64,000 bases of DNA from an uncultured SAR86 cluster bacterium (GCA_902557705.1 CACEBI010000003.1:1-64000); one strand, 5' to 3'. Positions 55,126-63,709 are shown, counted from the stretch's first letter. Notes: a model not told the origin generated them from the letters alone. Translations and numbers: made by a program.

Positions 55126-57669
55126 CTAGTAATTAACAGTAAAGCTTATACCAGTTGTTCTTGGTGGTCCGCTAAACCACGATATAGTTCCAAGAGTTGT
55201 TGTTATATCACCGAAGGAAGCATATCTATATTCTTCATCAGTTAGGTTATCAACAAAGAAGCTTACCTGAGCTTTTTCACTTATCATTAAGTTTATATTT
55301 AAATTAGCAAGTGTGTATTCAGGATTTGTAATTTGATTAGGTCCACCATTGGCAGCACAACCTTCATATAGTGGTATAGGGCCACAATTTAAAGGGTTCT
55401 CTGACATAATGTCATCTCCGACTGTATTGGTCCTTAATACGGTAACTGCAGGTATTTTTCCAATCATACCTCTGTGTGTAAGTGAAATATTACTCGAATC
55501 ATTTTGACCGCTAACATTGTATTCCAGATCCGATGCAGGATTATCACCCTCAACATGGCCAACTGAAACAGCTAAAACTAATGATTCAGTTAAGTCATAT
55601 GAAATATCAAATTCATATCCTGACATTTCTACGGTAGGTTGTATGGTATTTATAACAGTTGATTGTCCATTTGCATCAATAGCTGATGAGACTACTGATT
55701 TATTAGAAAAATCTTGATCGAATACAGCAGCACTCAATCTTAGCCTTCCATCCATAAATGAAGATTTGGTACCAAACTCAACTACTTCGGTTGTTTCAGC
55801 TTCAAGAGTTTTTGCTCCAACTCCTAAAACTGAATTATTAGTATTTCCTGGCATATAGCCCTCACTATATGAGGCATAAATCATATTCCCATTATCAAAT
55901 GTATAGTCAGCGATAAATCTCATTGAATCATTTTCATAGGTTCTCTCGATTGAACAATACCCTGTGCCTCCGGTAAGAGGATTTGAGAATGAGCCATAAA
56001 TAGGATCACATTTTGATGCATGATATCTTGCTCCAGGAGTTGGGGCAAAAGAAATTTCCCAAGCATCCTTTCCAGCATCCATATATGGAGCTGTTAGATT
56101 TGCAAGTCCGATTAATGCAGGGTTTATATTTCTTAAAGCAAAAGCATGATAAACAGGATTCAAATTCATTCCACCCTCAGGATAAACAGCTCTTATATCA
56201 ATACCTTTTATATCTTCAGATGATCTATAACCTAAAGTAAGGTTAACACTATCAGTTAAAGAATATACAACTTCACCATATACAGCTTCAGATATCGCAC
56301 TTGAATGAACATATTCAACACCACTTGAGTTTTGAAATAGAGCTACCTTTGCAATATCAGCTATATTTATAGGAAGTCCAACCAACGGGGCTGGTGCCTG
56401 GCCTGGACCAATTAGTTGTGATGAAGCTTCAAAGCCAGCCGCACGAATTGTTGGGTTGACCATATTGCCATCAACATCAGATTCAAAATAACCAAAAGCA
56501 TATTGAAGTTTACCTTCCATAGCCAGTCCATTAAATCTAATTTCTGTAGTTGAGCCATCTGTATCCTGAACTCTTGGACCTACAAGAGTTATATCAGGAA
56601 AGTCATACCTACTAACTCCAGTTGCCCAACCTGTTTCCTGATCGTCATGTTTTGCAGTTGCATGAATAAATGTAAGAATGCTATCAGACCCAAGGTCATA
56701 AGTAAGTTTTAAAAGAGTCTTATCTAAATCTAAATACGAATCACCAAAAGTAGAATCATGATATGAATCATAATGACCTGTAGCATTACAATCCTCAACA
56801 GCTCTAGTTTTCATATCATTTGGTATAAAGTTTAATGCCGGTCCACCAGCTAACATTGGTGAATTTGTATAGACTTCACAGTTAGCATAAACAGCAGTCC
56901 CAGATGAATCAAACATAGAATATGTATACAAAAGATTTAAATCTTCAGTAATATCTACTGAGAGCATTGCTCTAAATGTCTCATTATCAATAATGCCGCC
57001 ATCATCACCGAAACCATCAAGGTTGTTTATATAACCGTCTTGTTTTTTTGTAATTCCAACAACCCTCAAGGCTGCATTAGAAGTTAGAGGTAAATTCACC
57101 ATTGCTGACACAGAATTCAGATTTCTTTGCCCCATAGAAACTTTCACTGTGCTATCAAATTCACCAACAACTGGTAAATTATTGTTAACTAAAATTGCAC
57201 CAGATGATGTGTTTTTTCCAAAAAGTGTTCCTTGTGGCCCTTTTAGAACTTGAAGATTAGCAACATCAAAAAGATCAAATAAAGATCCTTGAGGCCTAAT
57301 CATATATGCATCATCAACATATAAAGCAATTTTATTATCCCATTGGATGGCTCCTCTAGATGAGCCCATTCCTCTTACACTTACGTTAGCAACACTTTGA
57401 TTGTTTGCAGATTTTTGAAAATTAATATTAGAAACAATACTTGGAAGGTTTTCCATATTGGTTATACCTTTCTCTTCTAAGTCTAATCCTGTAAAAGCAC
57501 TGATTGCTATTGGAACATCAGTTACAGATTCTTCCGTTCTTCTTGCTGTAGTAATCACTTCTTCTATTGCATCCGCTGATTCAGATGATGAATCTTGTGC
57601 TTGAATGGTAAATATTGATAATGAAAGAACTACAAAAAATAGTCGATTAAGTCTAAATTTTAACATCAT
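55126..57669 (-). CDS. TonB-dependent outer-membrane receptor
   Basis: The 847-residue protein has a signal peptide (about 1-24) and a TonB-box-like IEEVITTA (about 36-43). The plug domain, with IAISAFTG, VSVRGMG and LKGPQGTLFGKNTSSGAI, covers about 50-170, and a beta-barrel ends in the terminal aromatic SFTVNY. It is of the type common in sphingomonads and SAR86, for which substrates are mostly unknown. Upstream (57670-57800) there is about 130 bases of AT-rich control region without a recognised Fur site. No TonB/ExbB genes are near. Confidence 0.95.
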   Translation of the reverse strand: MMLKFRLNRLFFVVLSLSIFTIQAQDSSSESADAIEEVITTARRTEESVTDVPIAISAFTGLDLEEKGITNMENLPSIVSNINFQKSANNQSVANVSVRGMGSSRGAIQWDNKIALYVDDAYMIRPQGSLFDLFDVANLQVLKGPQGTLFGKNTSSGAILVNNNLPVVGEFDSTVKVSMGQRNLNSVSAMVNLPLTSNAALRVVGITKKQDGYINNLDGFGDDGGIIDNETFRAMLSVDITEDLNLLYTYSMFDSSGTAVYANCEVYTNSPMLAGGPALNFIPNDMKTRAVEDCNATGHYDSYHDSTFGDSYLDLDKTLLKLTYDLGSDSILTFIHATAKHDDQETGWATGVSRYDFPDITLVGPRVQDTDGSTTEIRFNGLAMEGKLQYAFGYFESDVDGNMVNPTIRAAGFEASSQLIGPGQAPAPLVGLPINIADIAKVALFQNSSGVEYVHSSAISEAVYGEVVYSLTDSVNLTLGYRSSEDIKGIDIRAVYPEGGMNLNPVYHAFALRNINPALIGLANLTAPYMDAGKDAWEISFAPTPGARYHASKCDPIYGSFSNPLTGGTGYCSIERTYENDSMRFIADYTFDNGNMIYASYSEGYMPGNTNNSVLGVGAKTLEAETTEVVEFGTKSSFMDGRLRLSAAVFDQDFSNKSVVSSAIDANGQSTVINTIQPTVEMSGYEFDISYDLTESLVLAVSVGHVEGDNPASDLEYNVSGQNDSSNISLTHRGMIGKIPAVTVLRTNTVGDDIMSENPLNCGPIPLYEGCAANGGPNQITNPEYTLANLNINLMISEKAQVSFFVDNLTDEEYRYASFGDITTTLGTISWFSGPPRTTGISFTVNY

Positions 57670-57800
57670 TAAATTCCCCCCTAATGATTAACAGCTTAAA
57701 GTTATCATTAATGAGCCTTTTGATAGGGATAAAAACGTTCATATAGAGGGATTTTTAACTTCAATATTTATTAGAAATATATATAAATATGTTTAGTTTT

Positions 57801-58187
57801 TTAATTGATAGGATCAATTGGGCCATTGGATGAAGCCCATTCTGCAAAACCACCAAGGTTTAAAACTTTTTTATAACCATGTTTAATTAGCTTATGTCCA
57901 ACTAAGGCTGATCTTAGTCCTACTGCACAATAAACCAAAATAGTTACATCGTCATTGTTATTAAGATGATCATTGATTAATGAATGATCAAAATTAGAAT
58001 CAATAATGCTTTTAGGTATATTGACTGCATTTTTAATTAATCCAGTTGCTTCTATCTCAGAAGTCTCTCGAACATCTATTATTAAAGTATTTACTGTGGA
58101 GATAATATTATTTGCTTCTTCAAAAGATAGTCTTGGAACACAGTCATTGGCTTCTTGAAGTAATTTTTGAATATCTGTTTCGTTCAT
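57801..58187 (-). CDS. Rhodanese-like sulfurtransferase
   Basis: The 128-residue single-domain protein has VDVR-like LIIDVRETSEIE (about 33-44), NIPKS (about 56-60) and the active-site loop VYCAVGLRSA with the catalytic Cys (about 95). It has no signal peptide, so it acts in the cytoplasm. Members carry persulfide sulfur; the acceptor is not known here. It follows the EamA gene after two bases and is probably cotranscribed with it. Confidence 0.92.
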   Translation of the reverse strand: MNETDIQKLLQEANDCVPRLSFEEANNIISTVNTLIIDVRETSEIEATGLIKNAVNIPKSIIDSNFDHSLINDHLNNNDDVTILVYCAVGLRSALVGHKLIKHGYKKVLNLGGFAEWASSNGPIDPIN

Positions 58188-58189
58188 AA

Positions 58190-59071
58190 CTAAACTTTAG
58201 TATTTACAGAATTAACATAACCTTTTTTATTTGAATTAGAAAGATAAATACCAATTAGCACAACAAAGCATCCAATGACAATTGTTGATGTTATAACTTC
58301 ATCTAAAAATATAGCGCCCCAAATAATACCAAAGACGGGAAGAAAATATGCAACAGTTGAGGTTTTTACAGCACCAATCTTATCAATTAATCTTACATAT
58401 CCTATAAAACCTAAACCGGTTGAAATAGCTCCCAGCCATATAGCAGATGATATAGCAGCTGCTGAAGGCACAGCTGTTGGAAGATAAAAAATGGTCACAG
58501 GCAACATAATTACAGCACTAAATATAATCGACCAACCTATCAAAACCATCTTATTAGCATTAACAGAATTTTTTTGTATATATACTGTAGAAAACGAATA
58601 GAAAAAAGCAGCAAGTAAGGCAGACAAGCTTGAAATTAAAGTGGTATTAGAATTTTGAGGATTCACAAGGATGAATACACCAATAAAACCAATTACTAAA
58701 CCACATAATTGTTTTAGGGTAACATCCTCACCTATCCACAGATAAGCAATCATCATGGTATTAAATGCAGTAGTTGCATTTAATATGGCTAATATATTTG
58801 AGTCAGCACCAAAACTTGCATATGAAAATAAAGTAAAAGGAATAGCATTGTTCATTACCGCTAAAACCAAAACTTGTTTCCATATTGGTTTTAGAAGATG
58901 AATATATTTATTTCTTAAAAGAATGGGTAAGAAAATTAAGGAAGCTATTATTAATCTTGAGTTAACTAAAGCAACAGGTCCAAACTCAGGAGTGGCAACT
59001 TTAATAAACATGAAAGCACTTCCCCAAAGAGCACCTAAAAAAGTTAATAGTATCCAGTACCTTATTTCCAT
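58190..59071 (-). CDS. EamA-family (DMT) permease
   Basis: The 293-residue protein has ten hydrophobic helices arranged as two EamA repeats, the first starting ILLTFLGALWGSAFMFIKVA. The GFIGYVRLIDKIGAVKTSTVAYFLPVFGIIWGAIFLDE segment (about 221-258) is typical of RhaT/YdcZ-type exporters. The substrate is unknown; amino acids or related metabolites are usual. Its ATG lies 12 bases after the terminator of the small RNA gene, with no Shine-Dalgarno sequence visible. Confidence 0.9.
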   Translation of the reverse strand: MEIRYWILLTFLGALWGSAFMFIKVATPEFGPVALVNSRLIIASLIFLPILLRNKYIHLLKPIWKQVLVLAVMNNAIPFTLFSYASFGADSNILAILNATTAFNTMMIAYLWIGEDVTLKQLCGLVIGFIGVFILVNPQNSNTTLISSLSALLAAFFYSFSTVYIQKNSVNANKMVLIGWSIIFSAVIMLPVTIFYLPTAVPSAAAISSAIWLGAISTGLGFIGYVRLIDKIGAVKTSTVAYFLPVFGIIWGAIFLDEVITSTIVIGCFVVLIGIYLSNSNKKGYVNSVNTKV

Positions 59072-59082
59072 ATTAAAAAGAT

Positions 59083-59111
59083 AAAAAAACCCCCAAGTAA
59101 ACTTGGGGGTT
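59083..59111 (-). terminator. Strong terminator of the small RNA gene
   Basis: AACCCCCAAG-TAAA-CTTGGGGGTT forms a 10-bp stem followed on the minus strand by seven T. It closes the non-coding transcript that starts near 59299. Confidence 0.9.
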
Positions 59112-59299
59112 ATAAAAAAATCTAGTTTAATTGCGACTGCAATTTAGAACTAGTCGAAAACTTACAGATTACCTCGTGTCAAAAGGTGAATCCTCCGTTT
59201 CCTGTTATTAAATAAATACTAATAGGACCACCTCCATGTTCAGGGTAATAATATAAATGCTAAACAGTCCCCTTAAAAAACCACTTAACAAGACACCCT
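59083..59299 (-). ncRNA. ssrS: Independent small RNA gene, probably 6S RNA
   Basis: No ORF explains this region. On the minus strand a TATAAT -10 box (59310-59305) precedes a likely start at about 59299, and a strong terminator ends it about 215 bases later. The RNA can fold into a long interrupted hairpin: ATTACC (59249-59244) with GGTAAT (59173-59168), AGGTG (59233-59229) with CACCT (59188-59184), and TCCT (59227-59224) with AGGA (59194-59191). The unpaired CCCTGAAC and GATTCACCTT...GACACGAGG segments resemble 6S RNA of proteobacteria. 6S RNA mimics an open promoter and holds RNA polymerase. The ncRNA call is firm, the 6S identity less so. Confidence 0.6.
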
Positions 59300-59352
59300 C
59301 TTAAATTATATACAGAAAAAAACCTAAATAAAGAAATTTTTTTTTATTAAAA

Positions 59353-59565
59353 TTAGAATGAAAATTCCATTTGAGCCTTTGGCTCAATAGAGTCTGAAGT
59401 AACGACTTTATTATTAAATTCACTATTAATAAATTTATCTAGTTCATTAATATCATTATTAAAATATTCAAATGCTAAAGTTCTTTTAATTGAAGGTTTA
59501 TCACATGATGAAAGATATCTTTCAATAATAGGATCTAGGTTATTTAATTTTATTACGTTATTCAT
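59353..59565 (-). CDS. 70-residue protein behind a LexA operator, probable SOS gene
   Basis: This short acidic-to-neutral soluble ORF has no family I recognise. It begins MNNVIKLNNLDPIIERYLSS and ends AQMEFSF. The last six residues (QMEFSF) fit the loose Q-x-x-(hydrophobic)-x-F form of beta-clamp-binding peptides. A near-perfect LexA box lies 13 bases before the ATG, within a well-spaced promoter, giving an almost leaderless mRNA. SOS induction is therefore well supported; a clamp- or replication-related function is only a hypothesis. It follows the membrane-protein gene at 59611 on the same strand. Confidence 0.65.
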   Translation of the reverse strand: MNNVIKLNNLDPIIERYLSSCDKPSIKRTLAFEYFNNDINELDKFINSEFNNKVVTSDSIEPKAQMEFSF

Positions 59566-59574
59566 AATGATTTT

Positions 59575-59603
59575 ATTTTACTGTATAAATATACAGTATG
59601 CAA
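59575..59603 (-). promoter_or_regulatory. SOS promoter: LexA box between -35 and -10
   Basis: On the minus strand TTGCAT (-35, 59603-59598) and TAAAAT (-10, 59580-59575) are 17 bases apart. Between and overlapping them lies TACTGTATATTTATACAGTA (59598-59579), two 9-bp arms around two bases. It differs at one central position from the E. coli consensus TACTG(TA)5CAGTA. Such a site inside the promoter gives tight LexA repression. It faces the 70-residue ORF. Confidence 0.88.
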
Positions 59604-59610
59604 TAAATAT

Positions 59611-60186
59611 TTAGTCTTCGTGAACTTTATAAAGCCTTCTTTGTTGAAGTAAATTGAAAAGCATCATTAAAAATATGATAAAAGCCACAGAACCAAGCAC
59701 ATCACCAATAAAAAATCTTGCAATTACTTCAACTCCAATATTCACTCCATTGATCATAGAAAGAATCAAGTTAGTAAATATAGAATTAAATAAAGCAGAT
59801 ATGATAATTACAAAAATAAGGAATTTGTAATTAGCAAAATTTACCTTTTTTAGAATGTTGTAATTGAAGGTAGAAACCCTAGACCACTTTACAATTTCTA
59901 CAGCAACTACTATTGATAATAAGGATGAAATACTTGCAACAGTCCAGTAATCTAAATATTGATCACCCCATACAAGTGTTGGCCCAGTTATTTCAGCTGC
60001 ATAAAGTGCTGGTAGTGATCTTGCTCCAAAGAAACAATAGAATATAACTCTACAACCATGAGGTAAATAAACCAAGCTACCAATCCACCCTTTATCTAGA
60101 GTAGCAAAAGTAATGGACGACCATAAGGTATAAACTAGCATTGTTGCTATATAGGTGATTAGAGATACCTGAATAAAATATTTCAT
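59611..60186 (-). CDS. MASE1-like membrane protein, copy 2
   Basis: The 191-residue protein is almost wholly hydrophobic with five or six helices. Conserved with copy 1 are WxGSLxYLPHGCxVIF (about 33-48), EIVKW (about 97-101), SALFNSIFTNLxLS (about 130-143) and VIARFFxGDxxGSxxFI (about 155-171). The start (an outward PHG motif followed by PALYAAE) and the end (GDVLGS) resemble the MASE1 sensor domain, but no signalling domain is attached. It is the third gene of a minus-strand unit with a winged-helix regulator in the middle. Function unknown. Confidence 0.7.
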   Translation of the reverse strand: MKYFIQVSLITYIATMLVYTLWSSITFATLDKGWIGSLVYLPHGCRVIFYCFFGARSLPALYAAEITGPTLVWGDQYLDYWTVASISSLLSIVVAVEIVKWSRVSTFNYNILKKVNFANYKFLIFVIIISALFNSIFTNLILSMINGVNIGVEVIARFFIGDVLGSVAFIIFLMMLFNLLQQRRLYKVHED

Positions 60187-60211
60187 ATATTAAAAAGTTT
60201 TATAGATTAAA

Positions 60212-60511
60212 TTAAACTGTAATTAAATCTAAAAAAACCTCTCTTCTATCAGCGTGTGACTGAATAAGTCTGACCATTTTTTTGTCCTCAAAAGCTTTAA
60301 TAGCTTTATAGACTGTGGATCTTGAAAATCCTGATGATTCTATGACATCAGAAATATTACATTTACCATTATTATGAACTTCATAAGCAATGGTGTAATA
60401 AATTTTTTTTTCAGTTTCATTAAATGCAACAAGATTTAAATCTCGATCAAGATTTTGAAGCATCTGCATTAAATTGGCGAGTTGTTCAATATATGTTTTA
60501 GACATAAACAT
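60212..60511 (-). CDS. Small winged-helix (MarR-like) transcriptional regulator
   Basis: The 99-residue protein has a winged helix-turn-helix: ETEKKIYYTIAYEVHNNGKCNIS (about 32-54), recognition region SGFSRSTVYKAIKAFEDKKMVRL (about 60-82), and a wing with SHADRREVFL (about 85-94). The first 30 residues may form a dimer helix. It sits between two paralogous membrane proteins with gaps of 25 and 29 bases, all on the minus strand, so it probably controls this cassette. The signal it senses is unknown. Confidence 0.75.
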   Translation of the reverse strand: MFMSKTYIEQLANLMQMLQNLDRDLNLVAFNETEKKIYYTIAYEVHNNGKCNISDVIESSGFSRSTVYKAIKAFEDKKMVRLIQSHADRREVFLDLITV

Positions 60512-60540
60512 AATATATAACTGATTTTATAAATAAACAA

Positions 60541-61128
60541 CTACTGATTTTGTTCTTTATTCTTTTGGGTTATCAACAATTTTAATGCTATTACAACGAA
60601 CAAGATGAATAGCAATGATCCGATAATATCACCTGCGTAAAATCTTGCTATAACCCCAACATCAATTGGAATTTGATTAAGTTGTGATAAGACAAGATTA
60701 GTAAAAATTGAATTAAAGAGTGCTGACAGTATTATGACAAATACTATAAATTTATAATTAATGAAATTAATCTCTAAGAAAATATCTGATGGTTTAAAAT
60801 TTGCAATTTGAGTCCACTTTACTATCTCAGCAGCTAATAATACAGATAAAATTGATGTGATGCTTCCTACATACATATAAACCATCTGAGTATTTGGCCA
60901 CTCTAATAGTTGACCGGTGAACTCAGCTAAAAATAATGCTGGAACTGCTTTATATCTAAAAAAACAGATAAATATTACCTTGCAACCGTGTGGCAAATAA
61001 GCAAGACTACCAACCCAGGCTTGAGGGTTTTGCTGAGTTAATCCTGACCAAAAAGAAAAAACAAAGACAGTTATAAAATATACAGTTACAGAAATGGCTA
61101 AAAAATTTTTTAATTTAGTCTTCGTCAT
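60541..61128 (-). CDS. MASE1-like membrane protein, copy 1
   Basis: The 195-residue paralogue of the gene at 59611-60186 has the same topology and motifs: WVGSLAYLPHGCKVIFICFF (about 38-57), PALFLAEFTG (about 63-72), EIVKWTQ, SALFNSIFTNLVLSQLN (about 134-150) and VIARFYAGDIIGS (about 158-170). It is the first gene of the cassette; a tRNA-Ser gene lies 49 bases upstream on the same strand. I see no enzyme motif. A membrane sensor or ligand-binding role is suggested only by likeness to MASE1. Confidence 0.7.
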   Translation of the reverse strand: MTKTKLKNFLAISVTVYFITVFVFSFWSGLTQQNPQAWVGSLAYLPHGCKVIFICFFRYKAVPALFLAEFTGQLLEWPNTQMVYMYVGSITSILSVLLAAEIVKWTQIANFKPSDIFLEINFINYKFIVFVIILSALFNSIFTNLVLSQLNQIPIDVGVIARFYAGDIIGSLLFILFVVIALKLLITQKNKEQNQ

Positions 61129-61177
61129 TTATGAATAATATAAGCCATCGAATGCTTATACAACAATAAAATAAATT

Positions 61178-61267
61178 TGGCGGAGAGACGGGGATTCGAA
61201 CCCCGGAACCAGTTGCCCAGTTACTACCTTTCCAAGGTAGCGCAATCGACCACTCTGCCATCTCTCC
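61178..61267 (-). tRNA. tRNA-Ser (anticodon GGA)
   Basis: The 90-base gene is a class II tRNA with a long variable arm. On the minus strand it has acceptor GGAGAGA / TCTCTCC, anticodon stem CTACC/GGTAG with loop TTGGAAA (anticodon GGA), a GGTTCGAATCC T-arm, discriminator G and an encoded CCA. It reads UCC and UCU. Confidence 0.97.
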
Positions 61268-61300
61268 GGAAATGCATTCTACAATACTTTAATATAAATT

Positions 61301-62020
61301 TTATTGATTGAATGCTCTGAAATTTTTAAAAAATAAAATCTTTTTTGATGATCTAATTGGATTAATATCTATGCCGCCCCTTCTTAAGAATCTTCCGCAA
61401 ACTTCAATATTTTCATTAGGAAACTTTTTATTTAGTTTAGAAAAAATATTCTCAATACACTGTTCGTGGAATTCGCCGCTTTCTTTGAATGATGATAATA
61501 ATGTTCTTAGCCACTTAGTTTCAATTTTTGTGGAAGATAAAATATAAATTTTAGCAAAATCAGGTTGCGAAGTTACAGGACAAATTGAACGAAAACCATC
61601 AAAACAAATTGGATAATTTTTTTTAGTGTATTTTCTTTTTGTAGTATTTAAATTTAATGACTTAGGTTCAACCTGAAATTTTTTTATAAATTTTAATTCA
61701 ATTTTTGCTGTGGATACTTTAGAAAGGTCTTTTTTAATTTTTTGCAATACATCAGTATCACTTGAAAAAGTTTTTTTATAAAAAGAATTTAAATAAAGCT
61801 TAAGAGATTTTGATTCTATGATGAATGAAGAAGATGCAGGTATTTTTATCTCTAATACTTTTAATGTTGGTTGTTTATTCAAATCTAAATAACTAAACTC
61901 ATATGCATTCCAAAAATCATAACCATGACTTTCTGAACTCCTAATTCGTTCGATTGGATCAAGAATCTTATAACCGGTAAGTGGCTTAGTTTTATTTTTT
62001 CCAAGGTGTTTTGTTTTCAT
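61301..62020 (-). CDS. queF: QueF, NADPH-dependent 7-cyano-7-deazaguanine reductase
   Basis: The 239-residue enzyme reduces preQ0 to preQ1 in queuosine synthesis. It is the long (bimodular, YqcD-unlike) type, with ESKSLKLYLNSFY (about 68-80), the active-site Cys in FRSICPVTSQPDFA (about 147-160), FHEQCIENI (about 187-195) and RRGGIDINP (about 217-225). The usual CxVTGQPD reads CPVTSQPD. The start overlaps the ABC permease stop by ATGA. Confidence 0.93.
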   Translation of the reverse strand: MKTKHLGKNKTKPLTGYKILDPIERIRSSESHGYDFWNAYEFSYLDLNKQPTLKVLEIKIPASSSFIIESKSLKLYLNSFYKKTFSSDTDVLQKIKKDLSKVSTAKIELKFIKKFQVEPKSLNLNTTKRKYTKKNYPICFDGFRSICPVTSQPDFAKIYILSSTKIETKWLRTLLSSFKESGEFHEQCIENIFSKLNKKFPNENIEVCGRFLRRGGIDINPIRSSKKILFFKNFRAFNQ

Positions 62021-62802
62021 TGTCTGATTCCTGTTCCTTTTTTAAGTAAATATAAACACGATACAGAGAGTACTAATATAAAAGTTATTATCATCCCTAA
62101 AGAAAATGAAATTGAAACATCGCTTACACCTAACATACCCTCTCTAAAAGTATTCACAACATACAGCATTGGATTTGCCATAGAGATAGACCTCCAAACA
62201 TCAGGAAGAATATTGATTGAGTAAAAAACACCGCCCAAATAAATTAAAGGTGTCAAAATAAAAGTTGGAATAATTGAAATATCATCAAAGCTATCTGCAA
62301 AAACTGCATTAATAAAACCCATCAATGAAAATAATATAGATGTTAAAAATAATACTGTTACTGTTAGCAAGGGATTGGCAACTGTGAAATCTGGATAAAA
62401 TAACAAACTTACACCAAAAACAATTATTCCAATTAACACTCCCCTGCACACGCCTCCAAGAACAAATCCAAGAAGAATGGTCCAATTAGGCATAGGTGAG
62501 ATTAACAACTCCTCAATTGATTTTTGAAATTTAACAGAATAAAAAGATGACACTACATTGTTATAAGAATTTGTTATAACTGAAAGCATAATTAATCCAG
62601 GTATCATGTACTGAATGTAATCAAAGCCGTCCATTGAACCAATTCTTGGCCCAATTAATGAACCAAATATTACAAAATACAAAGACATGGTAACTGCAGG
62701 AGGAACAAGAGTTTGGACCCATATTCTCAAGAACCTTCGAACCTCTTTAACAGTTAAAGTCCAAAGAGACACTGTTACATTAAAATTAGTTTTCATTAGC
62801 AT
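62017..62802 (-). CDS. ABC-2 type permease (YadH-like)
   Basis: The 261-residue inner-membrane protein has six helices and an ABC-2 signature near PGLIMLSVITNSYNN (about 69-83) and LTPLIYLGGVFYSINILPDVW (about 183-203). The start ATG at 62802 overlaps the ATPase gene by 17 bases (a second ATG is two codons in). With the ATPase it forms a YadGH-type exporter of unknown substrate. Coupling to queF downstream appears positional rather than functional. Confidence 0.92.
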   Translation of the reverse strand: MLMKTNFNVTVSLWTLTVKEVRRFLRIWVQTLVPPAVTMSLYFVIFGSLIGPRIGSMDGFDYIQYMIPGLIMLSVITNSYNNVVSSFYSVKFQKSIEELLISPMPNWTILLGFVLGGVCRGVLIGIIVFGVSLLFYPDFTVANPLLTVTVLFLTSILFSLMGFINAVFADSFDDISIIPTFILTPLIYLGGVFYSINILPDVWRSISMANPMLYVVNTFREGMLGVSDVSISFSLGMIITFILVLSVSCLYLLKKGTGIRQ

Positions 62803-63709
62803 TAACCATTTCTATAAACAGCTCTTCAAGTCTATTTGCTTCATTTCTCATTGATTTTATTTTTATATTTAGTTTTGTAAGTTCAGAAAAAAGAGCATTG
62901 ATTGACCTATCTTTATTAACAGCAGCAACTAGGGTCAAAGGGTCCTCTAATTTTAATGGGAAGCCTTCAATTACTGGTGCCTCTTCAAGCGGTTGATCTA
63001 AATCAAAAACAAATCCCTGTACATTAAGAGTTCCTAACAAATCTTTCATGCTTGTATTTGCAACTATAGTTCCTTTATCTATGATGCCAATATTCCTACA
63101 CAATTGTTCAGCCTCTTCAAGATAGTGTGTAGTTAAAATAATAGTTGTGCCATTTTTGTTTATTTCTTTTAAAAAAGACCACATCTCTCTTCTTAATTCA
63201 ATATCAACACCTGCTGTTGGCTCATCTAAAATTAAAAGTTGTGGCTCATGTATTAATGCTTTTGCGATCATTAACCTTCTTTTATAGCCACCTGATAAGG
63301 TTCTAGCTTGATCGTTTCGCTTATCCCATAAGCTTAATCTTTTAAGAATATTTTCAACTTTTGGCATTGCAATAGATTTTGGTATTCCGTAGAACCCAGC
63401 TTGGGTTACTACTATATCTAAAACTTTTTCAAATTGAGAAAAGTTAATTTCCTGAGATACAACCCCCAACATTGATTTTGCTTTATTTAAATCAGTATCT
63501 ATATCATTACCAAAAACAGAGACCTTTCCAGCACTCTTTGTAACAAGCGATCCTATTATTCCAATAGTCGAAGACTTGCCAGCTCCATTAGGGCCTAGCA
63601 AAGCATAAAAATCTCCTTTTTGAACTTTTAAATCAATACCTTTTAAAGCAACAACATTGTTGTCATATACTTTTTGTAAGTTATTAATCTCAAGAGCGTA
63701 TTCAGCCAT
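62786..63709 (-). CDS. ABC transporter ATP-binding protein (YadG-like)
   Basis: The 307-residue ATPase has Walker A GPNGAGKSS (about 38-46), a Q loop (VVSQEINFSQFEK), the signature LSGGYKRRL (about 138-146), Walker B LLILDEPTAGVD (about 157-168) and a switch His in TTHYLEEAE. Residues 230-307 form the C-terminal extension of this subgroup. It pairs with the overlapping permease gene. Its start overlaps the membrane-protein gene at the window edge by eight bases. Confidence 0.95.
   Translation of the reverse strand: MAEYALEINNLQKVYDNNVVALKGIDLKVQKGDFYALLGPNGAGKSSTIGIIGSLVTKSAGKVSVFGNDIDTDLNKAKSMLGVVSQEINFSQFEKVLDIVVTQAGFYGIPKSIAMPKVENILKRLSLWDKRNDQARTLSGGYKRRLMIAKALIHEPQLLILDEPTAGVDIELRREMWSFLKEINKNGTTIILTTHYLEEAEQLCRNIGIIDKGTIVANTSMKDLLGTLNVQGFVFDLDQPLEEAPVIEGFPLKLEDPLTLVAAVNKDRSINALFSELTKLNIKIKSMRNEANRLEELFIEMVNANEN

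Noticed and set aside
59083-59299. SRP 4.5S RNA, tmRNA or RNase P RNA identity for the small RNA gene
   Set aside because: The SRP GGAA-tetraloop block, the tmRNA tRNA-like ends with tag frame, and the RNase P conserved regions are not present; length and bulged hairpin fit 6S better.
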